This document shows, piece by piece, positions 38,088 through 46,495 of a stretch of DNA of 64,000 bases. Source of the DNA: Natrinema sp. CBA1119 (GTDB lineage: Archaea > Halobacteriota > Halobacteria > Halobacteriales > Natrialbaceae). The notes beneath the pieces were generated by a model. It was not told the origin of the DNA. It did no database searches and worked only from the letters and a program-made list of their open reading frames with translations. Numbering within the stretch: position 1 is the stretch's first letter; each line of letters opens with the position of its first letter. Made by a program: the position numbers and the translations under genes. Location: the NCBI RefSeq assembly GCF_002572525.1, contig NZ_PDBS01000001.1:3906001-3970000 (forward strand). The letters are read 5' to 3'.

Positions 38088-38570
38088 CTCTCTCACTCTC
38101 TACGAGATCAGTACCTGCTACTCGAGAACCGCCACTGGTCCAATCGGACACATGCGCTATCGCTTCTCAGAGATGCAGTAACACTGGCAGTCACAATGGG
38201 GCCGTTCTTCGCAATCGAACCGCTATTCAGAATAGAGCCGACAGGCACGAGATGCCTATCGTCGTCAATATAGTCCCGTTCTAGTTCTAGCCTAGACTAG
38301 AACTAGCTAGAGTAAGCTAGAGTAGTGAAGGGAGAAAGAGAAAGAGAGTGAAGAGAGCGAATGTAACAGTAAGAGCACTCCAATCGCAAAACTGAGACGG
38401 CTAGCATTCCCGAGACGTGAACGCGTTCTTTTTGCGTTCGCGCTCGGTACTCCGTCTATGAACGCGTCAATCGTCACAGCACCGACGTTACGGCTCACAC
38501 TCATCGTCGGGACGGAACCCGAACTGTTACCGGAAACACTTCGTCCGAAATTCTCGCCATCGACGCCCCA
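38088..38570 (+). other. Spacer between origin and methyltransferase gene
   Basis: No gene is seen. The stretch holds a small palindrome GGCACGAGATGCC (38243-38255), the CTAG cluster (38281-38320), a purine-rich run and the upstream region of the methyltransferase gene. It probably belongs functionally to the origin. Confidence 0.5.
38281..38320. repeat. Cluster of seven CTAG tetranucleotides
   Basis: In 40 bases CTAG occurs at 38281, 38287, 38292, 38297, 38303, 38307 and 38317, partly as the palindrome CTAGTTCTAG...CTAGAACTAG. CTAG is usually avoided in prokaryotic genomes, so this is a striking local excess. It lies about 200 bp from the origin boxes and is followed by a purine-rich run (38321-38362). 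Confidence 0.95.
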
Positions 38571-39332
38571 ATGACCGACGAATCGATCCCGGACGGATCG
38601 CCTCCGAGTCGAACGACGCCGGCGGTTGCGGTCGTCGACGCCCAGTCGCCGGGCAACGTCGGAACCATCGCTCGCGCGATGAAGAACTTCGGCTTCGAGG
38701 ATCTCCTGCTCATCGATCCGCCGACACTCGACCCCGACGGGGAAGCGTACGGCTTCGCAGGGCACGCTCGAGAGGACGTCCTCCCGAACGCCGATGAGAT
38801 CGGTTTCGACTCGCTCGTCGAGAACTACCACACGATCGGTTGTACGGCCGTCACGAATGAAGACGATCACAGTCACATGCGGTTTCCCTATTCGACGCCC
38901 GCTGAGCTAGCCGATCGGCTGCCGACCGTCGAATCACCGACCGCGCTCGTGTTCGGTCGCGAGCGCGTCGGTCTGACGAACGCGGAACTCGCACAGATCG
39001 ACGAGATCTGTTCGATCCCCGCGAACGCTGACTATCCCGTCCTCAACCTCGGGCAGGCGGCCACGATCACGCTCTACGAACTCCGGACCCTGACCCTTGA
39101 CGAGACGCAGTTACCCGACCTCGAGCGCGTCCGCGCTCCCGAACCGACTGTCGATCGGCTCTACGACCAGTGGGCGGCCCTACTCGAGGAGATCAATCGC
39201 CCCGAGGAGAAACGCGACAAGACGATGCGGATGCTGCGGCGGGTGTTCGGTCGGGCCGACCTGACCGAGCGTGAGGCGAACACGCTGCTGGGACTCCTCC
39301 GTCGGGCGACCGAACGGCCTGCCGAGGACTGA
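38571..39332 (+). CDS. trmJ: SpoU-family RNA 2'-O-methyltransferase, TrmJ type
   Basis: The 253-residue protein is a SPOUT enzyme with VVDAQSPGNVGTIARAMKNFGF (motif 1, with the conserved Asn and Arg), ALVFGRERVGLTNAEL (motif 2) and SIPANADYPVLNLGQAATITLYEL (motif 3, the trefoil knot). The C-terminal helical part (about 195-253) fits TrmJ, which methylates the 2'-O of residue 32 in tRNA anticodon loops. It needs S-adenosylmethionine and acts in the cytoplasm as a dimer. It starts at ATG 38571. Confidence 0.9.
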   Translation: MTDESIPDGSPPSRTTPAVAVVDAQSPGNVGTIARAMKNFGFEDLLLIDPPTLDPDGEAYGFAGHAREDVLPNADEIGFDSLVENYHTIGCTAVTNEDDHSHMRFPYSTPAELADRLPTVESPTALVFGRERVGLTNAELAQIDEICSIPANADYPVLNLGQAATITLYELRTLTLDETQLPDLERVRAPEPTVDRLYDQWAALLEEINRPEEKRDKTMRMLRRVFGRADLTEREANTLLGLLRRATERPAED

Positions 39333-39420
39333 TTCCTCGAACGAGACTTGTCAAATCAGCCACCACAGCCGTTCTCGAGGGCCAGTACAGTAATACGTAC
39401 CCAGTAACCACCACTACTGG

Positions 39421-40443
39421 ATGACCGACCTTTGCCGACGAAACGCACTGAGTTTACTGGGTGGTGGGATGGCGCTTCTGGCCGGTTGTTCAGAGTCGTC
39501 AAACGGGAACGGCAACGGTACCGAAGACAGTTCCGAGAGTGACTCGATCGACGGCAATCTCCCGTCGTACGCCTCGACGCTCCCGACGAACGAGCGTTCG
39601 GAGTACTTTTACGGAGCGATCGATGTCGAAACCATGAACACCCTACTCGACGACGAGGGTGCCGAGGCCGGCCGGGAACCGACGGATCCGCTCGTCGGCA
39701 ATCCGGTCGTCGTCGCGCTCCTCTGTTCGTTCGGTGTCCAGCAACTCGTCGACTCGGCCGGGCGCAACGCGTACACCGAAAACAACGAGACGGCCGACGG
39801 CGAAGAACAGTTCGTCTACGCCGACGGCGTCTACGCGTTCGTCGGCTCGTACGACCGAACCGGCCTCGAGACGGACCTCGAGGCTGCGAGCTATACCGTC
39901 GAGAGCGAAGGGAACGCGTACGTCGTCTACACCGACAGCGAGAGCGACGAGGTCGTCGGCGTCTCCGGCGGCGTGTACGCGTACTCATACCCGAACGGAG
40001 CCGATTCCGAGTTCGATCCGGTCGCGGCCGTCGAACGAACGGTCGCGACGGCGGCCGGCGATCGGGAGCCCAAACACGAGGCGGACGAGGGCTTCGACCG
40101 CCTGCTCCGCACCGGCGAGAACGGCGGGATCGCGTGTTGTCTGTACACCGACAGTGACGAGTTCGCCGCGGAGACCCTTTCGAACGATCAAGCGGCCGAC
40201 GATGAGGGCCTTCAGTTCGAATTCGGGTCCGTCGAGGGATCCCACGGCGTCCACCAGCAACTCGCAGTGACTGGGAGCGACGCGACTGCAAACGCCGTCG
40301 TCACCTACGGCAGCGAGGATCGCGTCGACGAAGCCCGCCTCAAATCGTCGTTGGGAACTGAGGCGGAGACGGTCGATTTCGTCACGAACGGCTCGGGGGT
40401 CGACATCGAAGCCGAGTACGGCGGGGAGTTCGCTCGCGAGTAG
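39421..40443 (+). CDS. Secreted lipoprotein, unknown function
   Basis: The 340-residue protein begins MTDLCRRNALSLLGGGMALLAGCSES, a signal sequence with a twin-arginine-like RR and a lipobox (LLAGC). A Ser/Asn/Gly/Glu-rich linker of about 25 residues follows, then an acidic alpha/beta domain. It is anchored outside the membrane. I do not recognise the family; haloarchaea have many such single-copy lipoproteins. It lies 88 bp after trmJ on the same strand and probably has its own promoter (near 39385-39400). Confidence 0.7.
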   Translation: MTDLCRRNALSLLGGGMALLAGCSESSNGNGNGTEDSSESDSIDGNLPSYASTLPTNERSEYFYGAIDVETMNTLLDDEGAEAGREPTDPLVGNPVVVALLCSFGVQQLVDSAGRNAYTENNETADGEEQFVYADGVYAFVGSYDRTGLETDLEAASYTVESEGNAYVVYTDSESDEVVGVSGGVYAYSYPNGADSEFDPVAAVERTVATAAGDREPKHEADEGFDRLLRTGENGGIACCLYTDSDEFAAETLSNDQAADDEGLQFEFGSVEGSHGVHQQLAVTGSDATANAVVTYGSEDRVDEARLKSSLGTEAETVDFVTNGSGVDIEAEYGGEFARE

Positions 40444-40516
40444 TCACAAGTCCCCGGCGGTTCGTTTCCCCCGCAGTTCATTTCAGGCCGGCTCGGTTTC
40501 CGAGGTCCGTGCGGGG

Positions 40517-41170
40517 TTAGCGAGACTCGATGAGCGCCGACTCGCGCTCTCGTGCGGGTCGGTCCGGCCGAGTCTCGTATCGGCCGGATTCGGTAACGGT
40601 ACCGATCCACCCGCAATCGCTACAGGCGAACAGTCCCTGGCCATCGATCAGAGAGCCGCCGCAGTCGGGGCAGGTATCCGACATCGCCGACTCCAGGCTC
40701 GCGTCCGCATCCCTGACCGACCCGAGGGGCGTCGGGAGTTCGCCCGTTCGGAGCGTGGCGATCGCCTCGTCTGTCGTGTACGTTTCCTCTGCCGCCTCGT
40801 TCGTGTGGGGGAAAACGCCGATCAGTTCGTCGTCCGCGTACAGCTCGAGGCACAACAGCGGCGTCACGAGTCGCTGTCGCGTCGTCCCGGTCACCTGCGA
40901 GGTCGTCGTCCGCTTCCGGAACGGCGGGCGGACGCTCACGCCGCGCTCGTCGGCCCACTCGGCGAACCGCTCGAAGTTCTCGAGGACTTCCTGGTGGGGA
41001 CTCTCCTCGGAGAGCGCGACTTCCTTGGGCCAGCTCCGGAGGAGCAACTCGTCGACCGCGCCCTCGGACTCGCAGGCCTGAAGCGTCTCGACCTGGGCGT
41101 CGACCGGCTCGAGCAACAGCGGTGCGCGAACGTGGCAGACGGTCGTAATTTCGGCTGTGGTGTCAGTCAT
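40517..41170 (-). CDS. HTH-like protein with C-terminal zinc ribbon
   Basis: The 217-residue protein has an alpha/beta N-terminal part (VCHVRAPLLLEPVDAQVETLQACESEGAVDELLLRSWPKEVAL). It ends in a zinc ribbon with DTCPDCGGSLIDGQGLFACSDCGWIG (two CxxC pairs) and an arginine-rich tail. It resembles the haloarchaeal proteins called 'HTH domain-containing' that carry a terminal ribbon, but no clear HTH motif can be pointed to. Function unknown, possibly a regulator. It reads toward the lipoprotein gene and away from the 31-bp tandem repeats. Confidence 0.65.
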   Translation of the reverse strand: MTDTTAEITTVCHVRAPLLLEPVDAQVETLQACESEGAVDELLLRSWPKEVALSEESPHQEVLENFERFAEWADERGVSVRPPFRKRTTTSQVTGTTRQRLVTPLLCLELYADDELIGVFPHTNEAAEETYTTDEAIATLRTGELPTPLGSVRDADASLESAMSDTCPDCGGSLIDGQGLFACSDCGWIGTVTESGRYETRPDRPARERESALIESR

Positions 41171-41222
41171 GTGGGATCGTTGTGAAGTTTGCCAACGGAA
41201 GAACTGATAAAGGTTTCTGGGG

Positions 41223-41278
41223 GCGACTCTATATCGGTTAAAGGTGTCTTATATCATACTAGGATGGGAGAGTCGCCG
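41223..41278. repeat. Inverted repeat with AT-rich loop
   Basis: GGCGACTCT near 41222-41230 is mirrored by AGAGTCGCC at 41270-41278 around a roughly 39-bp loop containing TATATCGG and CTTATATCAT. It may be a terminator for one neighbour or an operator; both flanking genes (minus strand) leave this open. Confidence 0.55.
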
Positions 41279-41351
41279 GAAACCGCGAGGACCGAGCGGC
41301 GGTCGGTCCGAGTGATGGCGACGGCTTCGGGACCGGTCGTCCCGAGAATCT

Positions 41352-41427
41352 ATCGTCGTCGCTCGGAACAGTCCAAAAACTCATCGTCGTCGCTCGGAAC
41401 AGTCCAAAAACTCATCGTCGTCGCTCG
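41352..41427. repeat. 31-bp tandem direct repeat, two full copies and a partial third
   Basis: The unit starting ATCGTCGTCGCTCGG and ending CCAAAAACTC is identical at 41352-41382 and 41383-41413; a third copy begins at 41414 but breaks off after about 14 bases. It lies just after the gatE stop. There is no spacer between copies, so it is not a CRISPR. Confidence 0.95.
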
Positions 41428-41452
41428 AGGCGTCCGAAGGTTCCGGCTGATA

Positions 41453-43321
41453 CTATGCTCGCTTCTGAATCTCCTCGCGCAGGAGTTCGCTCACGAGATC
41501 GCCGTCGGCTTTCCCCCGTAGCGCGCCCATACACTCGCCCATGAGCCCCGAAAAGGCCTGCATTCCCTCTGCTTCGACCTGACCCTCGTTTCGTTCGACG
41601 ACCTCGACGACTGCCTCCCGGACCTCTTCCTCGCCCGCAGAACCGAGTCCGGCGGCTTCGGCAGCTTCGTCGGCGGACTGTTCGGGCTCTTCCGCGAGCG
41701 CCGTCAGCAGATCCGGAACCCCCTCACGCGCGAGGTCTCCGCCCTCGGCCATCGCGAAGACCGCCTCGAGGTGCTCTCGAGTCAGATTTTCGACTGGCAC
41801 ACCGTCGCGCCGAAGTTCGGTCAGCGTCGACTCGAGCGTCGTCGCCGCCAGCGTCGGATCGATTCCATCCGCGACGACGTCCTCGAACAGCGGCATGTAC
41901 CCGCCGTAGGCGACCTGTTCGGCCAGCCCCTCGCCGAGCCCGTACTCGTCCTGATAGCGCTCGACCTTCGCGGTCAGCAACTCGGGTTCCGGAACGTCGC
42001 TCGGGTCCGGTTCGACGGGCGGCACGTCCGTCTCGGGGTACATCCGCGCCGCGCCGGGCAGCGGTCGCAGGTACCGGGTCGTCCCGTCGTCGTTCGCACC
42101 GCGTGTCTCCTCGGGAACGCCCTCGAGTGCGGTTTCCGCCCGCTCCGCGACGGCGTCGATCGCCGACTCCGCGATCTCGGTGTCGGCTGCGACGATCGCG
42201 ACGGCATCTTCGGATCTCGCTCCGACGGCGTCTCGAAGCGACGCGACCTCGTCTTCGGTGACTCCGTACGCGGGCAGTTCGTCCGTGTGGAAGATCCCGC
42301 CCGCGCCGTGGCGCTTCGCGTGATCCGAGAACTCGGTTCCGAGCCGGCGATCGGGGGCGATCTCGCGGCCCACGATACCGTCGAAGCCGTAGAGTGGTAC
42401 CGCCATCACAGACCCGCCGCTGTTCAGTGCACCGCCGATGACGCCGCTCTCGGTACCCTCGAAGACCTCGGTCACGTCCCGAACGTCACCGACCGACGCC
42501 TCGAGCTCCGAAAGTTCGTCCCGAATCGCGACGAGTTCGGCCTGTCGAGCGACCTCGTTGCGCACGATGTCGTCGATGTCGTCGAGGCTCTGGACGCCCT
42601 TGATCTCGACGCGAGCGCCCTCTTCGATCGAGACGTTGACGTCCTGGCGGATCGTTCCCAGTCCCCGCTTGACCTTCCCGGTCGAACGCAGCAACATCCC
42701 GATCCGTTCGGCCGCCTCGAGGGCCTGTTCGGGGCTCGAAATGTCCGGGCTCGTCCCGATCTCGACCAGCGGAATGCCGAGTCGGTCGAGGCTGTAGCGG
42801 ACCCCCTCGTCGGTCTCTTCGACGCGCTGGGCGCTCTCCTCCTCGAGTAGCATGTCCTCGATCCCGACCGTGCCGTCGCTCGTTTCGATCTCGCCGTCGG
42901 TGGCGATCAACGACGAGCGCTGAAAACCCGACGTGTTCGAGCCGTCGACGACTATCTTGCGCATCACGTGGGCTCGATCGACGGGGCTCATATCCATCAG
43001 CTGAGCGACCTCGAGCGTCGTCTCGAGGGCCTCCGCGTCGAGTTCGTGGGGCGGCTCGTCGTCCTCCTCGACGAGACAGGTCGAGTCGTAGGCGAGGTAT
43101 TCGAACTCGCGCTCGACCATGCTCTCCTCGACGGCGGCGTCGTCGAGTTCCCCAAGTTCGCTCCGGGTGGGATGGAGGTAGCGCGTGAACCGGCGCGTCG
43201 ACGCCTCGGGCTCGCGGAGATCGGTCGGACACTGGCAGAACAGCTTCGTCGCCGTGTCGAGTTGCTGGTGGATCTCCAGCCCGGCGACGAGTCCGAGGGA
43301 CTCGTAATCGTACTCGGTCAT
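41453..43321 (-). CDS. gatE: Glutamyl-tRNA(Gln) amidotransferase subunit E
   Basis: The 622-residue protein (start ATG 43321-43319, MTEYDYESLGLVAGLEIHQQL) matches archaeal GatE. The amidotransferase core has EIHQQLDTATKLFCQCP, with zinc-ligand-like Cys. A middle aspartyl-tRNA synthetase-like insertion lies around 280-400 (VMAVPLYGFDGIVGREI). A C-terminal helical and YqeY-like tail ends EECMGALRGKADGDLVSELL-like. With GatD it changes Glu-tRNA(Gln) to Gln-tRNA(Gln), since archaea lack GlnRS. GatD is not adjacent here. Length is normal. The longer frame upstream covers the promoter GGGGTAAAAAACCG (about 43345). Confidence 0.95.
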   Translation of the reverse strand: MTEYDYESLGLVAGLEIHQQLDTATKLFCQCPTDLREPEASTRRFTRYLHPTRSELGELDDAAVEESMVEREFEYLAYDSTCLVEEDDEPPHELDAEALETTLEVAQLMDMSPVDRAHVMRKIVVDGSNTSGFQRSSLIATDGEIETSDGTVGIEDMLLEEESAQRVEETDEGVRYSLDRLGIPLVEIGTSPDISSPEQALEAAERIGMLLRSTGKVKRGLGTIRQDVNVSIEEGARVEIKGVQSLDDIDDIVRNEVARQAELVAIRDELSELEASVGDVRDVTEVFEGTESGVIGGALNSGGSVMAVPLYGFDGIVGREIAPDRRLGTEFSDHAKRHGAGGIFHTDELPAYGVTEDEVASLRDAVGARSEDAVAIVAADTEIAESAIDAVAERAETALEGVPEETRGANDDGTTRYLRPLPGAARMYPETDVPPVEPDPSDVPEPELLTAKVERYQDEYGLGEGLAEQVAYGGYMPLFEDVVADGIDPTLAATTLESTLTELRRDGVPVENLTREHLEAVFAMAEGGDLAREGVPDLLTALAEEPEQSADEAAEAAGLGSAGEEEVREAVVEVVERNEGQVEAEGMQAFSGLMGECMGALRGKADGDLVSELLREEIQKRA

Positions 43322-43715
43322 TGGCGGCCACTCGGAGGCGGAGGGGTAAAAAACCGTCCAGTTGCGGCCGGATCGTCGACGCTCCGCATTCTCTCGGACC
43401 CGATCTGAGGGCCGTGTACGAACTCCGGAGGGCAACGCCCTCCGGAAGGAGTACCGAGCCGCCGTCAGCTCTCGGTGGCGGTTTCAGCGAGCGGTAGCGC
43501 GGAGTCCCCGGCCTCAAGGAGCGAGCGAAGTGAGCGAGTAGGCCGGGGTAGTTCACTTGCTGACTGGGTTCGTATCCGACTGGAAAGCACCGAGCTGAGC
43601 GAATCTCTTCACCGAACAGAACACCGCACTGATCACCCGTTTCACCGCGATCCCGCGTCTCGGACCCGTATCAAGCAAGCACAACGTCTACCCGAAGTGA
43701 ACAACATATCAGAGT
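43322..43715 (+). other. Spacer with hairpins between gatE and the small membrane peptide
   Basis: This 394-bp gap has no gene. It holds the gatE promoter (43340-43352), the hairpin GGAGGGCAACGCCCTCC near 43425-43441, and a second hairpin at 43508-43550. In the second, CCCCGGCC pairs with GGCCGGGG around a loop of GAGCGAGCGAAGTGAGCG. The last word is common in haloarchaeal intergenic DNA and may be a terminator-like or repeat remnant. Confidence 0.55.
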
Positions 43716-43862
43716 ATGGTTCGAATCTCGACGATCGTCATCGTCCTCGCGATTGTTTTCGCAATCGGTCTCATTCCGATTCCCGTCATCCCCGGTGTCG
43801 GGATTATCGTCGGTATCTCGGGCGTCGTTCTCGGAATCGTCCTCCGGTTCCTCGGGTGGTGA
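43716..43862 (+). CDS. 48-residue hydrophobic membrane peptide
   Basis: The frame from ATG 43716 encodes MVRISTIVIVLAIVFAIGLI then PIPVIPGVGIIVGISG and VVLGIVLRFLGW. It is two hydrophobic segments separated by a proline turn, a pattern typical of short haloarchaeal and bacterial membrane peptides. It stops two bases before the corrinoid ATPase gene of the opposite strand. No homologue name comes to mind. The codon choice (GC-rich third positions) looks coding. It may be a real small protein. Confidence 0.55.
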   Translation: MVRISTIVIVLAIVFAIGLIPIPVIPGVGIIVGISGVVLGIVLRFLGW

Positions 43863-43864
43863 TC

Positions 43865-45334
43865 TCAGTCGCTCGAGGACTCGGCCGACACGCCCGAACT
43901 CGAGTCACCATCCGACGACGTTGACCCGGTATTCGACGACTCCGCGTCCGGAATCGAGCGTGACGCGTCACCGCCGGTTTCGAGCGCGTCCGCAACCCCC
44001 TCGAGTATCCGCTCCGCTGGCACCTCGAGAGCGGATTTCGATTCAACCGCGGATACCCGCTCTCGCGACGCACCGGCGTCGCTTTCCGGAGATTCGTCTT
44101 CCTCTGATTCCCCCTTCGTTGCGATCACGATCGAGTCGGCGATCGCATCCGCGACCTCGAGAAGGCGACGTGTTCCTCCGCCGGAGGTGTCGAGCACGCT
44201 CTCCGTAACGACGGTCACGTCGGCCTCCCGAACGACGGTCTCGAACGTCGTCAGATGGGCCGGTGAGAGCGATTCGAACGGCGGGATTTCGATGCAGTCG
44301 ACCGCGAGCGAGCGGGCGGTTTCGGCCGCCGTATCCCCGTCGGTGACCGGACCGAGACTAACCTCGAGGGCGGGAGGGTTGGCCTCACTGTCCTCGTCTC
44401 GCGCGTTCTCGAGTTGGGCGAGCACGCGCGCAGCGATCGCCCCGGTTCCGAGAACGTGGATTCGAACGGTACTCCGATCGGCACCGCTCCATGCACCGTC
44501 CCCTGAACGGGGGAACGCCGTCACGGTTTCGGACCCGGTGAGCGGATGTGTGGTGACCGTCGCGGTCGCGTCGAAGACGTCACCGAGGGCATCACCCGTT
44601 AGTACGTCCGATGGTGGACCGTCGCGATAGACGTCGCCGTCGGCGAGCATCACGAGCCGGTCGCAGTACCGCGCGGCCAGATCAAGATCGTGAATCGCCG
44701 CGCAGACGGTCCGTCCCTCGTCGACCAGTTCGCGGACCAACTCGAGCGTCTCTATCTGGTGATTGACGTCGAGGCTCCCCGTTGGCTCGTCGAGCAACAT
44801 GACCGGCGTTTCCTGAGCGATCGCCCGCGCCAGCACGACCCGCTGGCGCTGCCCGCCGCTGACTTCGTCGATCGGCCGGTCGGCCAACTCCGTCGTCCGG
44901 GTCCGCTCGAGGGCGCGCTCGACCGCGGCGCAGTCCTCCGACGTCGGCGACGAAAACCGCGAGCGGTGTGGATGTCGCCCCATCTCGACAACGTCACGGA
45001 TGGGGAACGAAAACGAGAGCGTCGTGTCTTGGGGAACCACGGAGACGAGTCGGCTTGCGGCTCGCGAGGAGAGTTCGTGGATATCGTCTCCGCCGATGGC
45101 GACCGTTCCGGAATCGGGCTCGAGCGCGCCGCTGATCGCGCGGAGGAGCGTCGTCTTCCCAGCCCCGTTCGGCCCGACGAAGCCGACGAACTCCCCGGGC
45201 TCGATCGAGAGGGAGACGGTATCGAGTACCTCGAGATCGCCGAAGGAGAGCGAGCAGTCCTCGACGGTGATCGTGGCCGGGTCGAGATTTCGATTGACTG
45301 CGTCCCGCTCGCCCGCTCGATCGATTCCAGTCAT
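43865..45334 (-). CDS. btuD: Corrinoid ABC transporter ATP-binding protein with C-terminal extension
   Basis: From ATG 45334-45332 the protein is 489 residues. The ATPase domain (about 20-270) has Walker A GPNGAGKTT, signature VSGGQRQRVVLARA, Walker B VMLLDEPTGSLD and H-loop IHDLD. About 200 more residues follow: a Rossmann-like segment (IHVLGTGAIAARVLAQL), an alpha/beta part, then a Ser/Asp/Glu-rich tail. A similar extension is known in Halobacterium BtuD. It powers BtuC to import cobalamin or cobinamide. The ATG overlaps the end of btuC by four bases (ATGA). The frame is open much further upstream, but that is a shadow of btuC. Confidence 0.88.
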   Translation of the reverse strand: MTGIDRAGERDAVNRNLDPATITVEDCSLSFGDLEVLDTVSLSIEPGEFVGFVGPNGAGKTTLLRAISGALEPDSGTVAIGGDDIHELSSRAASRLVSVVPQDTTLSFSFPIRDVVEMGRHPHRSRFSSPTSEDCAAVERALERTRTTELADRPIDEVSGGQRQRVVLARAIAQETPVMLLDEPTGSLDVNHQIETLELVRELVDEGRTVCAAIHDLDLAARYCDRLVMLADGDVYRDGPPSDVLTGDALGDVFDATATVTTHPLTGSETVTAFPRSGDGAWSGADRSTVRIHVLGTGAIAARVLAQLENARDEDSEANPPALEVSLGPVTDGDTAAETARSLAVDCIEIPPFESLSPAHLTTFETVVREADVTVVTESVLDTSGGGTRRLLEVADAIADSIVIATKGESEEDESPESDAGASRERVSAVESKSALEVPAERILEGVADALETGGDASRSIPDAESSNTGSTSSDGDSSSGVSAESSSD

Positions 45335-46434
45335 ACCGAATGCACCTCCCGGCGAGTGAGCAGAAACAGGAAGAACGGGGCCCCGAGCGCCGCCGTAACG
45401 ATGCCGACTGGGACTTCGGTCGGCCCGGCTGGCCACCGCGCGATCGTGTCGGTCACGACCAGAAACGAGGCCCCTGCGAGGGCACTCGTCGGAAAGAGGA
45501 TCCGGTGGTCGGGCCCAACGAGCAGCCGCATGATGTGTGGTACGACGAGTCCAACGAAGCCGATCACGCCGGTGACGGCGACGCCCGCTGCGGTAACGAT
45601 GCTTGCCAGCGCGAGCAACAGTAGCTTCGTCCGTTCGACATCGACGCCGAGATGGTGTGCGTCCTCCTCGCCGAGCAAGAGGACGTTGAGTTCCCGCGCG
45701 TACGCGCCGAGAATGAGAACGCCGATGAGGGTGACTGGCAGTGCGAACGCGACGTCGCTCCATCCCCGGTCTCGCAAGCTCCCCATCAGCCAGACGACGG
45801 CTTCCCTGAGACCGTCGCCGCTGTGGATGAGCATATACGAAATCAGTGATCCCAGGAACGCTTGGACGGCGACTCCGGCGAGCAACAGCGTTGCGACTGG
45901 CGTTCGACCACCTTCGGTGGCGATAGCGTAGACGAGAAACGCGGTCGTGAGTGCACCCGCGAACGCGGCGAGGTGCAGGTTTCCGAACGGAACGATTGCC
46001 GGGAAAGCGATCAGCGCGACCGCGCCGGCTGCAGCGCCGGACGAAACACCGATGATCGAGGGGTCCGCGAGCGGGTTCCGGAAGAAACCCTGCATAACCG
46101 TCCCCGCAGCGGCGAGTGCGAATCCGACCGTGGCTGCGAGGACGATGCGGGGAAGTCGCATCCGCGTGACGATGAACTGGTGCGTTTCGGGAACGTCGAA
46201 CGAGAAGACGGACGCGTACTCGAGGCCCACCACTGGAACCGACCAGCCGAATACCGGCAGGGTTCCGGATCCGGTTTCGAGGCCCGACGGGACGACGATC
46301 CCGTTCAGGATCGCCATCGCGACGGTCAGGGGATCGATCCGAACCGGTCCGAGTGCGGCGCTGACGACGACGGCGACGACGAGCAGGCCCGCGAGGCCCG
46401 TCGACCAGACCGCTGTCCGGACCGATCGCTTCAT
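45331..46434 (-). CDS. btuC: Corrinoid/iron ABC transporter permease
   Basis: The 367-residue protein (start ATG 46434-46432, MKRSVRTAVWSTGLAG) has nine to ten membrane segments and the FecCD/BtuC pattern: RLPRIVLAATVGFALAAAGTVMQGFFRNPLADPSIIGVSSGA, then AYARELNVLLLGEEDAHHLGV and VTGVIGFVGLVVPHIMRLLVGPDHR. With BtuD it forms the inner membrane importer. It overlaps btuD by four bases and is divergent from the binding protein gene btuF, with a 61-bp shared promoter region. Confidence 0.93.
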   Translation of the reverse strand: MKRSVRTAVWSTGLAGLLVVAVVVSAALGPVRIDPLTVAMAILNGIVVPSGLETGSGTLPVFGWSVPVVGLEYASVFSFDVPETHQFIVTRMRLPRIVLAATVGFALAAAGTVMQGFFRNPLADPSIIGVSSGAAAGAVALIAFPAIVPFGNLHLAAFAGALTTAFLVYAIATEGGRTPVATLLLAGVAVQAFLGSLISYMLIHSGDGLREAVVWLMGSLRDRGWSDVAFALPVTLIGVLILGAYARELNVLLLGEEDAHHLGVDVERTKLLLLALASIVTAAGVAVTGVIGFVGLVVPHIMRLLVGPDHRILFPTSALAGASFLVVTDTIARWPAGPTEVPVGIVTAALGAPFFLFLLTRREVHSV

Positions 46435-46495
46435 ACACCTCAACCTCGGTTGGAGTAGGCAAATATTTGTTGAAGTAGGGCTCACGTATTCGACG
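46435..46495. promoter_or_regulatory. Divergent promoter region of the corrinoid importer
   Basis: The 61 bp between btuC and btuF contain a central AT-rich AAATATTT and the direct repeat TTGGAGTAGGC / TTGAAGTAGGG (about 46450-46460 and 46470-46480) on either side of it. This suggests a repressor or activator site controlling both genes. No cobalamin riboswitch motif is present; leaders are too short. Confidence 0.55.

Noticed and set aside
41352-41427. CRISPR array
   Set aside because: The 31-bp copies are directly adjacent with no spacers, and no cas genes are near.
45947-46495. N-terminal extension of the corrinoid-binding protein
   Set aside because: It is antisense to btuC and lies before a clear signal peptide starting at 46496.
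46435-46495. Cobalamin riboswitch
   Set aside because: The gap is only 61 bp and the conserved B12 box is not present.
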